NCBI RefSeq assembly: GCF_042847215.1
Contig: NZ_AP031500.1
Span: forward strand, 2,542,001 to 2,606,000
Source: Gilvimarinus japonicus
GTDB lineage: Bacteria > Pseudomonadota > Gammaproteobacteria > Pseudomonadales > Cellvibrionaceae
Direction of reading: 5' to 3'
DNA: 64,000 nucleotides
Made by a program: the position numbers and the translations under genes. Within the stretch, counting starts at the first letter, position 1; each line of letters starts with the position of its first letter. The notes below the pieces were generated by a model, which worked only from the letters and a program-made list of their open reading frames with translations, was not told where the DNA came from and searched no databases. Below, one piece after another: positions 43,876-54,054 of the stretch.

Positions 43876-45870
43876 TTAACGCACGGCATCGAGATAATGC
43901 ATGTGCTTTTCATACTGATCGAGCACGTCAGCAATTACCTGCTCTTCATTCCAGCCCATAATATCATAATCTTGGCCACCCTCTTTTAGGTAAACCTCGG
44001 CGCGAAAATAGCGCAGTTTTTCACCGCGGCTGGCACGCGTATCGCGCATAGAAAAAGACGCTGGAGTGTATGGCCGAACATGCACCGAGTAAAAAAAGTC
44101 GGCCTCGTCGCCATGAAAAACATTGAGCCATGTCCTATCGTGCTCATCGCTTTCGACCTGTGCACGAATATTTTTGTTACCCAGCTCAGCCGCCACCCGC
44201 TCCAATGCCGAGCTGACTGTCGTACTTAAATAGCTAAGCACTTCATCGCGGTTAGGGTTGCGGACAATGCGCGACAAGCGTTTCTCCCAGCTGACCGGGT
44301 TGTGTGCCACACGCGGCGCTAACATGGCGTCGCGCAGGCTAATCCGCTTGACCATCTCTAGCCTCAACGCGCGCAGTAACCCCCAGCACATTAACAGCAT
44401 CACAAACGTAAACGGCAACGCACTGGCGATGGTAGCCGTTTGCAACGCCTGTAAACCGCCGGCCATCAGCAGTGCGGCGGCAATAACACCTTCGGTGACG
44501 GACCAAAAAATACGCTGCCAAACCGGAGTATCGTCACCTTCGCCGCCGGAGGTAAGCATATCAACCACCAGTGAGCCCGAGTCGGAGCTGGTAACAAAAA
44601 AGGTGACCACCAGTACCGTGGCCAATAACGAGGCGATCGTGGAGAAAGGTAAATATTCAAAAAACTGAAACAGCGCTACCGAAGTGTCGGCGGCGACCGC
44701 ATCGGCCAATTGCGTAACACCTTGATTAATGATCATGTGGATCGCGGTGTTACCAAAAAATGTCATCCACAGGCAGGTAAAGCCCACCGGTACCATTAAT
44801 ACACCAACCACAAACTGGCGAATGGTGCGGCCACGGGATACCCGCGCAATAAACATCCCTACAAAAGGTGACCAGGCAATCCACCAGCCCCAATAAAACA
44901 ACGTCCAGCCGCCAATCCAGCCGGAGGGCTCATAGGCGTACAAGTTAAAGGTGGTATCGACGATACGGGATAGATAGTAACCAATGTTTTGCACATAAGT
45001 TTGCAACAAATAAACAGTCGGGCCGGCCAGCAACACAAACACCACCAACACCACCGCCAGTATTAAATTTAACTCGGACACTCGCCGAATGCCGCCATCG
45101 AGACCGAGCACTACTGATATAGTGGCAAACACGGTAATAATCGCGATCAGCAGCACCTGAATGCCCGTTCCCAACGGCACATCAAACAAATAATTGAGCC
45201 CCGCATTGACCTGCATCACCCCAAAACCGAGCGAGGTGGCCACACCAAATAAAGTGCCCAGCACGGCAAAAATATCCACCGCGTGGCCGATGGGGCCGTA
45301 GATTTTATCGCCAATTAATGGGTACAAAGCTGAGCGAATGGTTAGCGGTAAGTTGTGGCGAAACGCAAAGTACGCCAACGACAGCGCCACCACGGCGTAA
45401 ATAGCCCAGGCGTGTATGCCCCAGTGAAAAAAGGTAATGCGCATCGCCTCGCGGGCCGCCTCTGCGGTGCCCGGATCGCCTACCGGCGGACTCATGGTGT
45501 GCATTACGGGCTCTGCCACACCAAAAAACATCAGCCCAATACCCATGCCGGCTGAGAACAACATGGCAAACCACGACGCGTAGCTGTAATCCGGCTCGCT
45601 GTGATCGGGGCCGAGCTTGATATTACCAAAGCTGGAAAACGCTAGAATCACGACAAACAATAAAAAGAGCGCCACCGCCAAAATATAAAACCAACCGGCT
45701 GAGTGTATTACCCACCCCTGAACCGAGCCAAACAAGCTCTCGGCCGTTGTCGGCATGAGTACCGCGAATAACACAAACACCAGGCACAAGCCGCCCGCGC
45801 CAAAAAACACCGGCGGATTGATTTTTATCCACGATTTTGGTTCGCGCTCTGACACATCTTCAGACGCCAT
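43876..45870 (-). CDS. BCCT-family betaine/choline transporter
   Basis: 664 aa. Twelve helices; GMGIGLMFFGVAEPV near residues 109-123 and FYWGWWIAWSPFVGMFIARVSRGRTIRQF near 320-348 are BCCT signatures. The C-terminal cytoplasmic extension of about 140 residues resembles the osmosensory tail of BetT. Likely proton- or sodium-coupled uptake of betaine or choline for osmoprotection. ATG at 45870. Confidence 0.9.
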   Translation of the reverse strand: MASEDVSEREPKSWIKINPPVFFGAGGLCLVFVLFAVLMPTTAESLFGSVQGWVIHSAGWFYILAVALFLLFVVILAFSSFGNIKLGPDHSEPDYSYASWFAMLFSAGMGIGLMFFGVAEPVMHTMSPPVGDPGTAEAAREAMRITFFHWGIHAWAIYAVVALSLAYFAFRHNLPLTIRSALYPLIGDKIYGPIGHAVDIFAVLGTLFGVATSLGFGVMQVNAGLNYLFDVPLGTGIQVLLIAIITVFATISVVLGLDGGIRRVSELNLILAVVLVVFVLLAGPTVYLLQTYVQNIGYYLSRIVDTTFNLYAYEPSGWIGGWTLFYWGWWIAWSPFVGMFIARVSRGRTIRQFVVGVLMVPVGFTCLWMTFFGNTAIHMIINQGVTQLADAVAADTSVALFQFFEYLPFSTIASLLATVLVVTFFVTSSDSGSLVVDMLTSGGEGDDTPVWQRIFWSVTEGVIAAALLMAGGLQALQTATIASALPFTFVMLLMCWGLLRALRLEMVKRISLRDAMLAPRVAHNPVSWEKRLSRIVRNPNRDEVLSYLSTTVSSALERVAAELGNKNIRAQVESDEHDRTWLNVFHGDEADFFYSVHVRPYTPASFSMRDTRASRGEKLRYFRAEVYLKEGGQDYDIMGWNEEQVIADVLDQYEKHMHYLDAVR

Positions 45871-45908
45871 GATTCCCCCACTCAGTAAAACGAATTGTGT
45901 GAATAGAC

Positions 45909-47057
45909 TTACAGATAAAAGTCTAACGATAGATAGAGCGCTTCAAAATCGCCCTCGCCCACCTGACCATTGCGATCGATGTAACCATCTTGGTTAAGAT
46001 ACTCAAGATAAACCCAGCCCGGGCCATAATCGTAACGAACCCCAGGGGCTAGCGCACGAACAGTGCTGGCTTCACTGCCCTCGGTATCGGGCTCGGCGGC
46101 CGAAGCATCAAGATAAATAGCCCAAGGGCCCAGGTTGTAACCCACCTCTGCGGTCAGGCGCTTATTCTTAACAGTAGGTGTTAGCTGGGCACTACTCGCG
46201 TAACCTTTGGGTAAATCGCGCGATGCCGCGATGTACGAGGCTTTTGAGAAAAAGCTTCCCAGCTGCCCCTCGTAATATAAAACAGCGGCCTCGTGGCTAC
46301 CGCTCACAGGACGAGCCGGGTCACCGGTTAAATCTTGCAACTTGCCGCGTTGCAGTGATACACCTAGCGAGTGCTGACTGGTTAGCGCATAGGATGCATT
46401 GCCCACCCAGGTTTTGACTTTGCGGTAGGTGCTGGAGCTACCCCAGTGACCATTATCATCCAGCGTATCGGTACTGACACCGCCCCAGTCATCGGCGTGA
46501 TAATACGCGGCATCGTAACTCAGCCGGTGGGCACTGCCGGTGAGTTTGGCGCCCACATCCATTTGATCGCCATAGCCCGCCAAGAGAATATCGCCGGGCC
46601 AAAAGTTAACGGTCTTCCAGCCAAATGGCACCTGAGACTTACCCACCCGCACAGTATGCTGATCTCCCAACTGCCAGCCCACCCACGCCTTGTGCAAGGC
46701 GAAGTCATCGCCGCTGGAGTTGTTATCAGGGTCGGTAAAGCTGCCGGGTCCGGCCCGAAACTCGGCGGAATACAGCCAATTGCCGCTGTCACCGGCGTCG
46801 CCGTCGGCATACAGGATGAGCGCCTCGCCGGTAAACTCACCGCCGCTGTTTTTATTGGCCGGGTCGTCCGGCAGGTATTGGTAGGTCCCCCATACCCCTG
46901 CAGACAAGACATTGCTGGCGGGCTTGGCGGTAGCGGCTTGCGCACTAGCAGAGCTGGCCACGGTGTCGGCCACTGCGCTGGCCGACAGCCATAAACCGAG
47001 CCCTACTGCGGCTATCTTTATTGTTGTTGGTGCAGGGGTTGCTGCCGGCAATCGCAT
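45909..47057 (-). CDS. Outer-membrane porin (OprP/OprO-like)
   Basis: 382 aa. Signal peptide to about residue 31 (LSASAVADT). Barrel strands include FALHKAWVGWQLGDQHTVRV and GKSQVPFGW, a motif of phosphate-selective-type porins, and the C-terminus is YLSLDFYL, not the usual terminal Phe. Lies upstream of the BCCT gene on the same strand, separated by 38 bases. The solute is unknown. Confidence 0.8.
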   Translation of the reverse strand: MRLPAATPAPTTIKIAAVGLGLWLSASAVADTVASSASAQAATAKPASNVLSAGVWGTYQYLPDDPANKNSGGEFTGEALILYADGDAGDSGNWLYSAEFRAGPGSFTDPDNNSSGDDFALHKAWVGWQLGDQHTVRVGKSQVPFGWKTVNFWPGDILLAGYGDQMDVGAKLTGSAHRLSYDAAYYHADDWGGVSTDTLDDNGHWGSSSTYRKVKTWVGNASYALTSQHSLGVSLQRGKLQDLTGDPARPVSGSHEAAVLYYEGQLGSFFSKASYIAASRDLPKGYASSAQLTPTVKNKRLTAEVGYNLGPWAIYLDASAAEPDTEGSEASTVRALAPGVRYDYGPGWVYLEYLNQDGYIDRNGQVGEGDFEALYLSLDFYL

Positions 47058-47263
47058 TGGATGATCTCATCAGGTGAATAGAATGATTCCATGATCGGGA
47101 TTGCGGGGCGGTTAAGGCCTAAGCCGCAGCCTAGTGCAGTAAGTCTAACGCCCCCAATCAAGCAAACAGCATTTCGCTGGATATAACACCTACGCTAGCA
47201 TTAAAACTATAGACCACCGGGCCCGACATGCAATGGCGCCCAGTGGATGGACTAGCGCGCGCT

Positions 47264-47818
47264 TTACGCCTTGCCCAAATACCCCCGCCAATGCAACCAA
47301 CCATAGGCGTTAACCGTAGTGGCGTCACGAATCTCACCGTCGAGTATCATTTGACGCATATCCACCAAACTAAAGCGCTTTACGATTAGGTCCTCCTCCT
47401 CGGCATCGAGCTTGCGCTCCTGCTGGCTTAAATGCTCGGCCAAGTAGATATGGTAGCCCTGATCGCAAAAACCATAGGCCAGGTACTGGTAGCCCAGCTG
47501 TGTCAGCTTATCCGCTACCAAGCCTGTCTCTTCACGCAGCTCGCCAGCCGCCAGCAGGGCCGGGTCAGCATCGGGGTTTTGCTCCCACGCGCCTTGCGGC
47601 ATCTCCCAAAAACGACCACCCACTGTGTAGCGGTACTGCTGAACTAAGTAGATATGATCGTCTTCGATAGCGGCTATGACGGCAAAATCAGGTTTTTCGA
47701 CCACGCCGTAAATACCCTCAGCACCGCTGGGGCGACGAACACGGTCCTCCCGTACGCGCAACCATTGGTTTTTATACACTTCTTTACTGCTTAACTGGAC
47801 TATCTTTGCATCACTCAT
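47264..47818 (-). CDS. NUDIX hydrolase (ADP-ribose pyrophosphatase-like)
   Basis: 184 aa from ATG 47818. The Nudix helix is AAGELREETGLVADKL near 95-110, with the preceding GAWEQNPDADPALL carrying a short insert known in the YffH/ADPRase-like branch. N-terminal strand YKNQWLRVREDRVRRP is typical of ADP-ribose pyrophosphatases. Cytoplasmic, Mg-dependent. Divergent from the next Gfo/Idh gene. Confidence 0.88.
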   Translation of the reverse strand: MSDAKIVQLSSKEVYKNQWLRVREDRVRRPSGAEGIYGVVEKPDFAVIAAIEDDHIYLVQQYRYTVGGRFWEMPQGAWEQNPDADPALLAAGELREETGLVADKLTQLGYQYLAYGFCDQGYHIYLAEHLSQQERKLDAEEEDLIVKRFSLVDMRQMILDGEIRDATTVNAYGWLHWRGYLGKA

Positions 47819-47904
47819 ATTTACTCCAAGGTAAAATTGCGCCACGCTCTTACACACTAAAAATAGTTTCACCTGACAGTCTTACCCTACAATATGGAGA
47901 TCTC

Positions 47905-48897
47905 GTGTCCAATCAAACTATCCGTTGGGGCATTATCGGTGCCGGTATTATTGCTCATAAAATGGCCGAGGCGATTAACCTAGAGCCCGACAATGAGCTG
48001 GTAGCCGTCGCATCCAAATCCCCCGAGCGCGCCCAAACCTTTGCCGATCAATACCAAATCGACAGTGAAACCTACGCTCGACTGGTATCGCGCGACGATA
48101 TCGACGTGGTTTACGTTGCCACCACTCACAACTTTCACGCCGACAACGCCCTGCTTGCCCTCGCCCACGGCAAACATGTAGTGATTGAAAAACCCTTCAC
48201 GGTCAACGCGCCGCAAGCTCAGGTGCTAATCGACTGCGCCAAACGGCACAAAGTATTTTTGATGGAAGCCATCTGGACACGGTTTTTGCCATCCATGATT
48301 ACGTTGCGCGATACCATCCAAAGCGGACGTATCGGCGCCGTCAAAGTTGCCAATATCAACTTCGGCGGCATTGCCCCCGATTACTACCTACCGCGCTTAA
48401 TCGACCCCGCACTGGCCGGTGGCGTAACCCTGGATATGGGCATTTACCCCATCAGTATGCTGTGCTTTTGGTTGGGCGAGCTGCCGCAAATCAGTCACAG
48501 CCATTGTCACTTTAGTAATACCGGGATAGATGAAATTGCCTCGTACCAGTTAGTCTTCCCCTCCGGCTGTATCGCCACGGTTAACACCAGCTTTAATTTG
48601 CTGCTGGGGCAAGAAGTCAGCTTATTTGGCGCCACTGGACGCATCGACTACCCCAACTTTCAATCGGCCGATGCATTTACCCTGCGCGAGCTTAACGGGC
48701 GCGAGTGGAGCGAGACTGAAACCATCAGTAACCGCAACGCCGACAACGGCTTTATCTTTCAGGTGCGTGAGGCCGCTCGCTGTATTCGCGCCGGCGAGCT
48801 TGAAAGCCCAATTATTCCGCTGGCCGAGACCCTCGGCATCATGCAAGTACTCGACGCCATCCGCGAACAATTACCACTTAAATACGATTTTGAGTAA
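47905..48897 (+). CDS. Gfo/Idh/MocA family oxidoreductase (dihydrodiol-dehydrogenase-like)
   Basis: 330 aa from GTG 47905, with GGAG 7 bases upstream. NAD(P) motif WGIIGAGIIAHKMAEAI near residues 7-23; EKPFTVNAPQAQVLIDCAKR with the catalytic lysine near 98; FLMEAIWTRFLPS and GGVTLDMGIYPISML are typical of the dimeric dihydrodiol dehydrogenase / sugar dehydrogenase branch. Cytoplasmic; substrate unknown. Third Gfo/Idh protein in the window. Confidence 0.87.
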   Translation: MSNQTIRWGIIGAGIIAHKMAEAINLEPDNELVAVASKSPERAQTFADQYQIDSETYARLVSRDDIDVVYVATTHNFHADNALLALAHGKHVVIEKPFTVNAPQAQVLIDCAKRHKVFLMEAIWTRFLPSMITLRDTIQSGRIGAVKVANINFGGIAPDYYLPRLIDPALAGGVTLDMGIYPISMLCFWLGELPQISHSHCHFSNTGIDEIASYQLVFPSGCIATVNTSFNLLLGQEVSLFGATGRIDYPNFQSADAFTLRELNGREWSETETISNRNADNGFIFQVREAARCIRAGELESPIIPLAETLGIMQVLDAIREQLPLKYDFE

Positions 48898-49006
48898 CAC
48901 GTAAAAGGCCGCGCGCGCTGTCGGCTCACGATTGCGTGCTACCCATAGCGCAGCGGTGGCGGTTTCCGGTAAAATACCGCCTTTTTCTGACACGAGCCGG
49001 CAATTT

Positions 49007-50290
49007 ATGGAAACCTTGACCCTATCACCCATCACTAGCGCACGGGGCGAAGTCACCCTGCCCGGCTCCAAAAGCTTGTCTAACCGTATTTTGCTGCTGG
49101 CCGCACTGGCTAAAGGCCAAACCACCATTACCAATTTGCTCGACAGCGACGACGTCAGCCATATGCTGAGCGCACTAACCGCGCTGGGCGTGAACTACCA
49201 GCTGAGCGACGACAAACAAACCTGTACCCTCGACGGCTTAGGTGGCACCTTCGCCATCGACGAAGCGGCAGTCTTGTACCTCGGCAACGCCGGCACGGCG
49301 GTACGTCCACTCACCGCCGCCCTAGCCGCAAGCAGCGGTGACTTTACCATTACCGGCGAGCCGCGCATGTACGAACGCCCGATTGGCGATTTGATCGATG
49401 CTCTGCGTCAGCTGGGCGCCGATATTAGCTATCAAAAGGACGATGGGTTTCCGCCACTGCTGATTAAAGGCAAACCGCTGACCGGCGGAGAGGTTAGCAT
49501 TAAAGGTAATATCTCTAGCCAATACCTGACCGCACTATTAATGGTGGCGCCACTGTTTTCTGGCGACACGACCATTAACGTCGATGGAGAGCTAGTCTCT
49601 AAACCCTACATCGATATTACCCTCGACACTATGGCCAAGTTCGGCGTAAGCGTCGCCAACAATAACTATCAAAGCTTTAGCGTTACAGGTAAGCAAACCT
49701 ATCAATCGCCGGGTGAGATTATGGTCGAGGGCGACGCCTCATCGGCCTCGTACTTTTTGGCGGCTGCCGCTATTGGTGGTGGCCCGGTAAAAGTACACGG
49801 CACCGGCAGCGCCAGCATTCAGGGCGACGCAAAATTCGCCGAGGTACTGAAGCAAATGGGCGCCGAGGTGACTTACTCGGATATGTGGATTGAAGTAAAA
49901 GGCACGGGTAATTTAAAAGGCGTAGACGTGGATTTAAACCACATCCCCGACGCCGCCATGACCATTGCCACCGCCGCCTTGTTTGCCGAGGGGCCAACCC
50001 GTATTCGCAACATCTACAACTGGCGTGTTAAAGAAACCGACCGTTTGGCGGCCATGGCAACCGAGCTGCGCAAAGTGGGAGCCACCGTAGAAGAGGGCGA
50101 CGATTACATTTACATCGAGCCACCCGAGCACATTCAAAGCGCTGCCATCGACACTTACAACGACCACCGCATGGCCATGTGCTTTTCGCTGGCCAGTTTT
50201 GGCGATGCCGAGATTGTTATTAACGACCCCAAATGTACATCCAAGACCTTCCCGACCTACTTTGATGAGTTTGCACGCATCACCAAATAG
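49007..50290 (+). CDS. aroA: 3-phosphoshikimate 1-carboxyvinyltransferase (EPSP synthase) AroA
   Basis: 427 aa from ATG 49007. Shikimate pathway step before chorismate. GSKSLSNRILLLAALA near residues 21-36, LGNAGTAVRPLTAAL near 92-106, catalytic region NWRVKETDRLAAMA near 338-351, and YNDHRMAMCFSLA near 385. Class I EPSP synthase by these motifs. Ends in a strong terminator. Confidence 0.96.
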   Translation: METLTLSPITSARGEVTLPGSKSLSNRILLLAALAKGQTTITNLLDSDDVSHMLSALTALGVNYQLSDDKQTCTLDGLGGTFAIDEAAVLYLGNAGTAVRPLTAALAASSGDFTITGEPRMYERPIGDLIDALRQLGADISYQKDDGFPPLLIKGKPLTGGEVSIKGNISSQYLTALLMVAPLFSGDTTINVDGELVSKPYIDITLDTMAKFGVSVANNNYQSFSVTGKQTYQSPGEIMVEGDASSASYFLAAAAIGGGPVKVHGTGSASIQGDAKFAEVLKQMGAEVTYSDMWIEVKGTGNLKGVDVDLNHIPDAAMTIATAALFAEGPTRIRNIYNWRVKETDRLAAMATELRKVGATVEEGDDYIYIEPPEHIQSAAIDTYNDHRMAMCFSLASFGDAEIVINDPKCTSKTFPTYFDEFARITK

Positions 50291-50299
50291 CGCCACCAA

Positions 50300-50335
50300 C
50301 ACAAAAAGGCCGGCACCATGGCCGGCCTTTTTGTG
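50300..50335. terminator. Strong bidirectional terminator
   Basis: CACAAAAAGGCCGGC-ACCATG-GCCGGCCTTTTTGTG between convergent aroA and the outer-membrane protein gene. Stem of 14-15 bp with A and T runs on both sides. Confidence 0.93.
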
Positions 50336-50360
50336 TCACCTTGTTAAATCAGCGCAAATC

Positions 50361-51221
50361 TTAAAAGCGTGCTTTTAAGGAAACACCAAAAGACTCCTCG
50401 TAATCACCTTCTTGGTAGTCAACAGCAAGACTAAAAGACTCTGTAAAAAACTTCTCTGCCCGAATCCCATAAGTATCACCGTCAGCGTAGGTACCCCCTA
50501 CGCTAAACGTTGGACTAAAATAGTAATCGGCACCTATTTTCCAGTCGACGTAATGGTAGCCATGATTGTCAATATAATACTCACCGGTTAGGTTAAGCGC
50601 TCGCTCCCCCAACGGTAATACATATTTGGTTTCGAGACTGCTTTCACTGCCATTAAACTCATCGTTCTCGCCAAAATTGGCGGCGATCAACCATCCATCA
50701 ACCGGCATCACCCCCACCGCGGCAGACCAATACGTTTTATTTCTATCGTACGAATAATAAGAGTCACCCGCTGGACTCTGAGCGCGATACTCAAGCTCTT
50801 GCTCACTTCGCTTTATACTCGCCGACAGGTAAAAAATGCTATTAGGCACAAAGTACTCAATGCCAGCACCAACGCCTACTCGCGACATGTCATTCTGCCT
50901 ATGCTGCACCTGACAGCCTTGCTCGCCATAAATGCAGTACTGATACTCACTTGCCGCCGAGCGGTAATCCGTCACTAGGTTAATATTACTCGCACGCCCT
51001 AAAAAGGCAGCCTCAGCCAAAGGTCGGCCGAGCGTTTCCACGGCAGAGAAATAGTATTTCCCCGACACGGTATACCTTTCGGTATCTTGATCACCGTTAA
51101 CGAAGAGTTTATCTTCGCCCTCGCTGTAGCCACCCTCAATCTCCCACTGATACGGTTCGGCCAATGCAGGCATTGAACCCACGAAACCAAACGACGCAAT
51201 CAACCCTAACTTAAAACGCAT
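50361..51221 (-). CDS. Outer-membrane beta-barrel protein, putative porin
   Basis: 286 aa. Signal peptide to residue 21 (GSMPALA). Alternating polar/hydrophobic strands with many aromatic girdle residues and a C-terminal FGVSLKARF ending in phenylalanine, as expected for a BamA client. Four cysteines in pairs (YCIYGEQGC) form a likely loop disulfide. Function unknown; similar proteins are annotated as putative porins. Confidence 0.7.
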   Translation of the reverse strand: MRFKLGLIASFGFVGSMPALAEPYQWEIEGGYSEGEDKLFVNGDQDTERYTVSGKYYFSAVETLGRPLAEAAFLGRASNINLVTDYRSAASEYQYCIYGEQGCQVQHRQNDMSRVGVGAGIEYFVPNSIFYLSASIKRSEQELEYRAQSPAGDSYYSYDRNKTYWSAAVGVMPVDGWLIAANFGENDEFNGSESSLETKYVLPLGERALNLTGEYYIDNHGYHYVDWKIGADYYFSPTFSVGGTYADGDTYGIRAEKFFTESFSLAVDYQEGDYEESFGVSLKARF

Positions 51222-51538
51222 AAAAACTCCTTAAAAAATAATATCCCAATTTTTCTACGGTTCATGCCGCTTTTTATTGCTTTAACAGGTGACCGGTAAA
51301 TTTTAGCCAGCCGAAACCATGCCGCGCACAATGGCGCGCGGATACTTAACACTGATTAGGTCGAAAGAAATGGAGGATAGGCGAACACGTCCTGTAATAA
51401 AGCCTCCAGGCAAAAACACACAACGCGTGCATTTTGCGAACAGGCTTAGGACGCTGCTAGAAACAGAAAGTTTCGCGGAACATCAAAGAAAGTGTAGATA
51501 GGTAAATATCGTTTTGTAAAATAACGCATGCCAAAGAC
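51222..51538. other. Spacer between the outer-membrane protein gene and dcd
   Basis: About 317 bases. Promoter of the outer-membrane protein gene should lie at the left end. A small palindrome CCGCGC/GCGCGCGG lies near 51322. No gene supported. Confidence 0.4.
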
Positions 51539-52108
51539 TTACGTCCTTGGCAAGGTAACACCGCGCTGACCTTGGTACTTACCGCCGCGATCAAGATAGC
51601 TGGTTTCGCACTCTTCGTCAGACTCAAAAAACAGCATTTGCGCAACGCCCTCATTGGCGTAAATCTTTGCCGGCAGCGGCGTGGTATTGGAAAACTCCAA
51701 GGTTACGTGCCCTTCCCACTCAGGCTCAAGCGGGGTGACGTTGACGATAATGCCGCAGCGAGCGTAAGTGGATTTACCAAGACACACCGTCAATACTGAG
51801 CGAGGTATCCGAAAGTACTCAACGGTACGCGCTAACGCAAAAGAGTTAGGTGGGATAATACACACATCGCTCTTCACATCGACAAAGCTGTTTTCATCGA
51901 AGTTTTTCGGGTCCACCACCGACGAATAAACATTGGTAAAGATTTTAAACTCATCGGCGCAGCGCACATCGTAGCCATAACTCGAAGTACCGTAAGAGAT
52001 GATCCGCTGCTGATCGGCCCCGTGGCGTACCTGGCCCGGCTCGAACGGCTCGATCATGCCCTGCTCTGCCGCCATACGACGCATCCATTTATCGGATTTG
52101 ATACTCAT
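51539..52108 (-). CDS. dcd: dCTP deaminase Dcd
   Basis: 189 aa from ATG 52108, followed by an ordinary stop. SYGTSSYGYDVRCADEFKIF near residues 39-58 and the catalytic glutamate region EWEGHVTLEFSNTTPLPAKI near 134-153 identify it. Deaminates dCTP to dUTP for dTTP synthesis. In pseudomonads dcd likewise lies near apbC and metG. Confidence 0.95.
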   Translation of the reverse strand: MSIKSDKWMRRMAAEQGMIEPFEPGQVRHGADQQRIISYGTSSYGYDVRCADEFKIFTNVYSSVVDPKNFDENSFVDVKSDVCIIPPNSFALARTVEYFRIPRSVLTVCLGKSTYARCGIIVNVTPLEPEWEGHVTLEFSNTTPLPAKIYANEGVAQMLFFESDEECETSYLDRGGKYQGQRGVTLPRT

Positions 52109-52189
52109 TGTGCTCCCCTTAGGTAACGGTGTGATTACGGCGCGCATGATAGCGGTTTTTGCCGCGCTTTGGGAGCATTCGGTCAACAT

Positions 52190-52468
52190 TCAAGCGATCC
52201 CACAGTCCGGCAATTATTAGTATACTATTATTTCTGCTGCAACTATCACCGGGAGCTTCTTGGACTTACAACAAGGGGCGCCTTCAGCCTCTGGCTCGGC
52301 TCAACCACACCCATGAGACGCACTGATTACTTGATGCATCATCCCGCCAAAGCGGGCAAATACGGCCGCCCGCCTTGATAGGCACGCTGGATTGGCTGTA
52401 CGCGGTGGGCCTCATGGAACGCCGTGAGCTGCCCTCTGAGCACCGGGTCACTATCTCGCCCCCTAACG
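52190..52468 (+). other. Spacer with possible gene remnant
   Basis: Between dcd and the MscS gene. On the plus strand a 48-codon open stretch ends at TAA 52469-52471 and reads GTLDWLYAVGLMERRELPSE near its middle, with protein-like composition, but it has no start and no ribosome site. It may be the 3' end of a decayed gene. Upstream sequence near 52322-52377 reads MRRTDYLMHHPAKAGKYG in a second frame, as a frameshifted gene would. Low support. Confidence 0.25.
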
Positions 52469-53863
52469 CTAAATAATATTGGCCCCACCTTCTGGGTCGC
52501 GGGACCGTTTAGCTTGCTGCTGAATATCATCGGTATCGCTCGCTAAATCGTCCAGTAACCGACCGGTGGTGCCGGTGTGCGCTTCAGCTGCCGTTGTGGA
52601 CTCCACCTGGGGTTGAGCTGGTGCGGCAGGCTCGGGTTGGGTTGATTCGTCGATCCAGGGAACACCTTGGGGGAATATTACTTCGCGGGCGTCGTCTGGC
52701 ATCGAAACATTCGCGGCCTCAAAGGCGCGGACCACTTCGCGCATCAGCGACGAGGCCACTTTAACCACACTGTACTCGGCGGCATCGACCCAAAAGTAAA
52801 TTTTTAAATTAATCGTCGAGGCGCCCAAACTATCGATCAGCACTTGGGGCTCCGGATCACTCAGCACCGCCTGATGCTTTAGCATCAATGCCATCGCCAC
52901 CTCTTGGGCAAAGCGCACTTTCGCATCGTAGCCGACACCGATATCAAAGCTACCGCGAACATTTGGATTAGCAGAGAAGTTCTGAATCACACTTTTATAA
53001 ATAATGGCATTGGGGATTTGAATATGATTGCCATCAAAGTCGACCAGTGTCGTGCCTCGCGTTGTCACCTTTTGCACCACACCGCGAAACCCTGATACCT
53101 CAATCACTTCACCCAACCGGAATGGCCGCTGAACACTTAACAATAAGCTGGCGATAAAGTTTTCGGCAATGTCGCGAAACGCAAACCCCACTACCAACCC
53201 CAGCAAACCGGTGCCACTGATAACGGCTACCGCAAATTGCGTCAGCCCGGCAATTCGCAAAAAGAAATAAAAGCCCAACAACAAAATAAAAATTGACAGT
53301 AAGCGCCGCAACACTACTTGTATCAACGAGCTATCCGTCATAAGCCTTAGGGGCCGAACTAAAAAGGCCGCCACTGGCCGCGAGGTAAAAAAGAAAAACA
53401 AGAAGGTCAATGCGGCGGCTAACAACAGCGGCAATGCGCGCACAAGCTTAACCCACAAATTGGCAAATTCAGCTTTAATAGCGGCGACACTAAAGTAATT
53501 AACAGGCGTCAGCTCCACGTTATTAACTACCGCGACAACACCGTCAATATTTTTGGCGATATCACTTGCCCAGCCGATAAAGTCGGCATCAGTACTGTAA
53601 CCGCGCAAAAACACCAAGCCATTATCGACCCGGATCTGTAACTGCGAGAACTGCTCTGAGCTTGTCAAAATCGCGCTTAAGCGGTTTTGAATGTCAGCAT
53701 CTTGTGACGGCGAATCCAGTGCAATGACCCGGTCGGCATTATCGACTTTCGCCTCACCGATTTGCTCGGCAGAGTCACCCGACTCATCCGCCCCCGCTGC
53801 AGCCGCAACAACCAGCAGCAACACCCATAACACACACGACCACCAAGACTGTTTTTGCGCCAT
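52469..53863 (-). CDS. Mechanosensitive channel (MscS family) with N-terminal BON domain
   Basis: 464 aa from ATG 53863 (GTG 53875 is possible). Signal-like helix at 6-23, then a periplasmic BON domain (SQLQIRVDNGLVFLRGYSTD, ASDIAKNIDGVVAVVNNVEL), three to four membrane helices from about residue 128, the pore helix ISGTGLLGLVVGFAFRDIAE near 216-235, and the MscS beta domain (RPFRLGEVIEVSGFRGVVQK). The C-terminus (about 60 residues) is Pro/Glu/Thr-rich and disordered. Osmotic safety valve or regulated channel. Confidence 0.9.
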   Translation of the reverse strand: MAQKQSWWSCVLWVLLLVVAAAAGADESGDSAEQIGEAKVDNADRVIALDSPSQDADIQNRLSAILTSSEQFSQLQIRVDNGLVFLRGYSTDADFIGWASDIAKNIDGVVAVVNNVELTPVNYFSVAAIKAEFANLWVKLVRALPLLLAAALTFLFFFFTSRPVAAFLVRPLRLMTDSSLIQVVLRRLLSIFILLLGFYFFLRIAGLTQFAVAVISGTGLLGLVVGFAFRDIAENFIASLLLSVQRPFRLGEVIEVSGFRGVVQKVTTRGTTLVDFDGNHIQIPNAIIYKSVIQNFSANPNVRGSFDIGVGYDAKVRFAQEVAMALMLKHQAVLSDPEPQVLIDSLGASTINLKIYFWVDAAEYSVVKVASSLMREVVRAFEAANVSMPDDAREVIFPQGVPWIDESTQPEPAAPAQPQVESTTAAEAHTGTTGRLLDDLASDTDDIQQQAKRSRDPEGGANII

Positions 53864-53989
53864 ATTTTTACTCACCGTTAATGCACCTCTGGCTTTGCGG
53901 CTTTATCCTAGCAGTCGCCACAACCGGCCGCCAGACAAAACTCAGTTAAGTACCCAGTAACACTAATTGCGACCTCTTTTTGGTAGGCA

Positions 53990-54023
53990 CAAAAAAGCCG
54001 CACCCTAAGGCGCGGCTTTTTTG
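53990..54023. terminator. Terminator downstream of the LPMO gene
   Basis: AAAAAAGCCGC-ACCCTAAGG-CGCGGCTTTTTT. Strong stem with A and T runs, 32 bases after the LPMO stop on the minus strand. Confidence 0.9.
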
Positions 54024-54054
54024 CAAAACGTCCGTGTTGTTTTAAGCCACTTGA

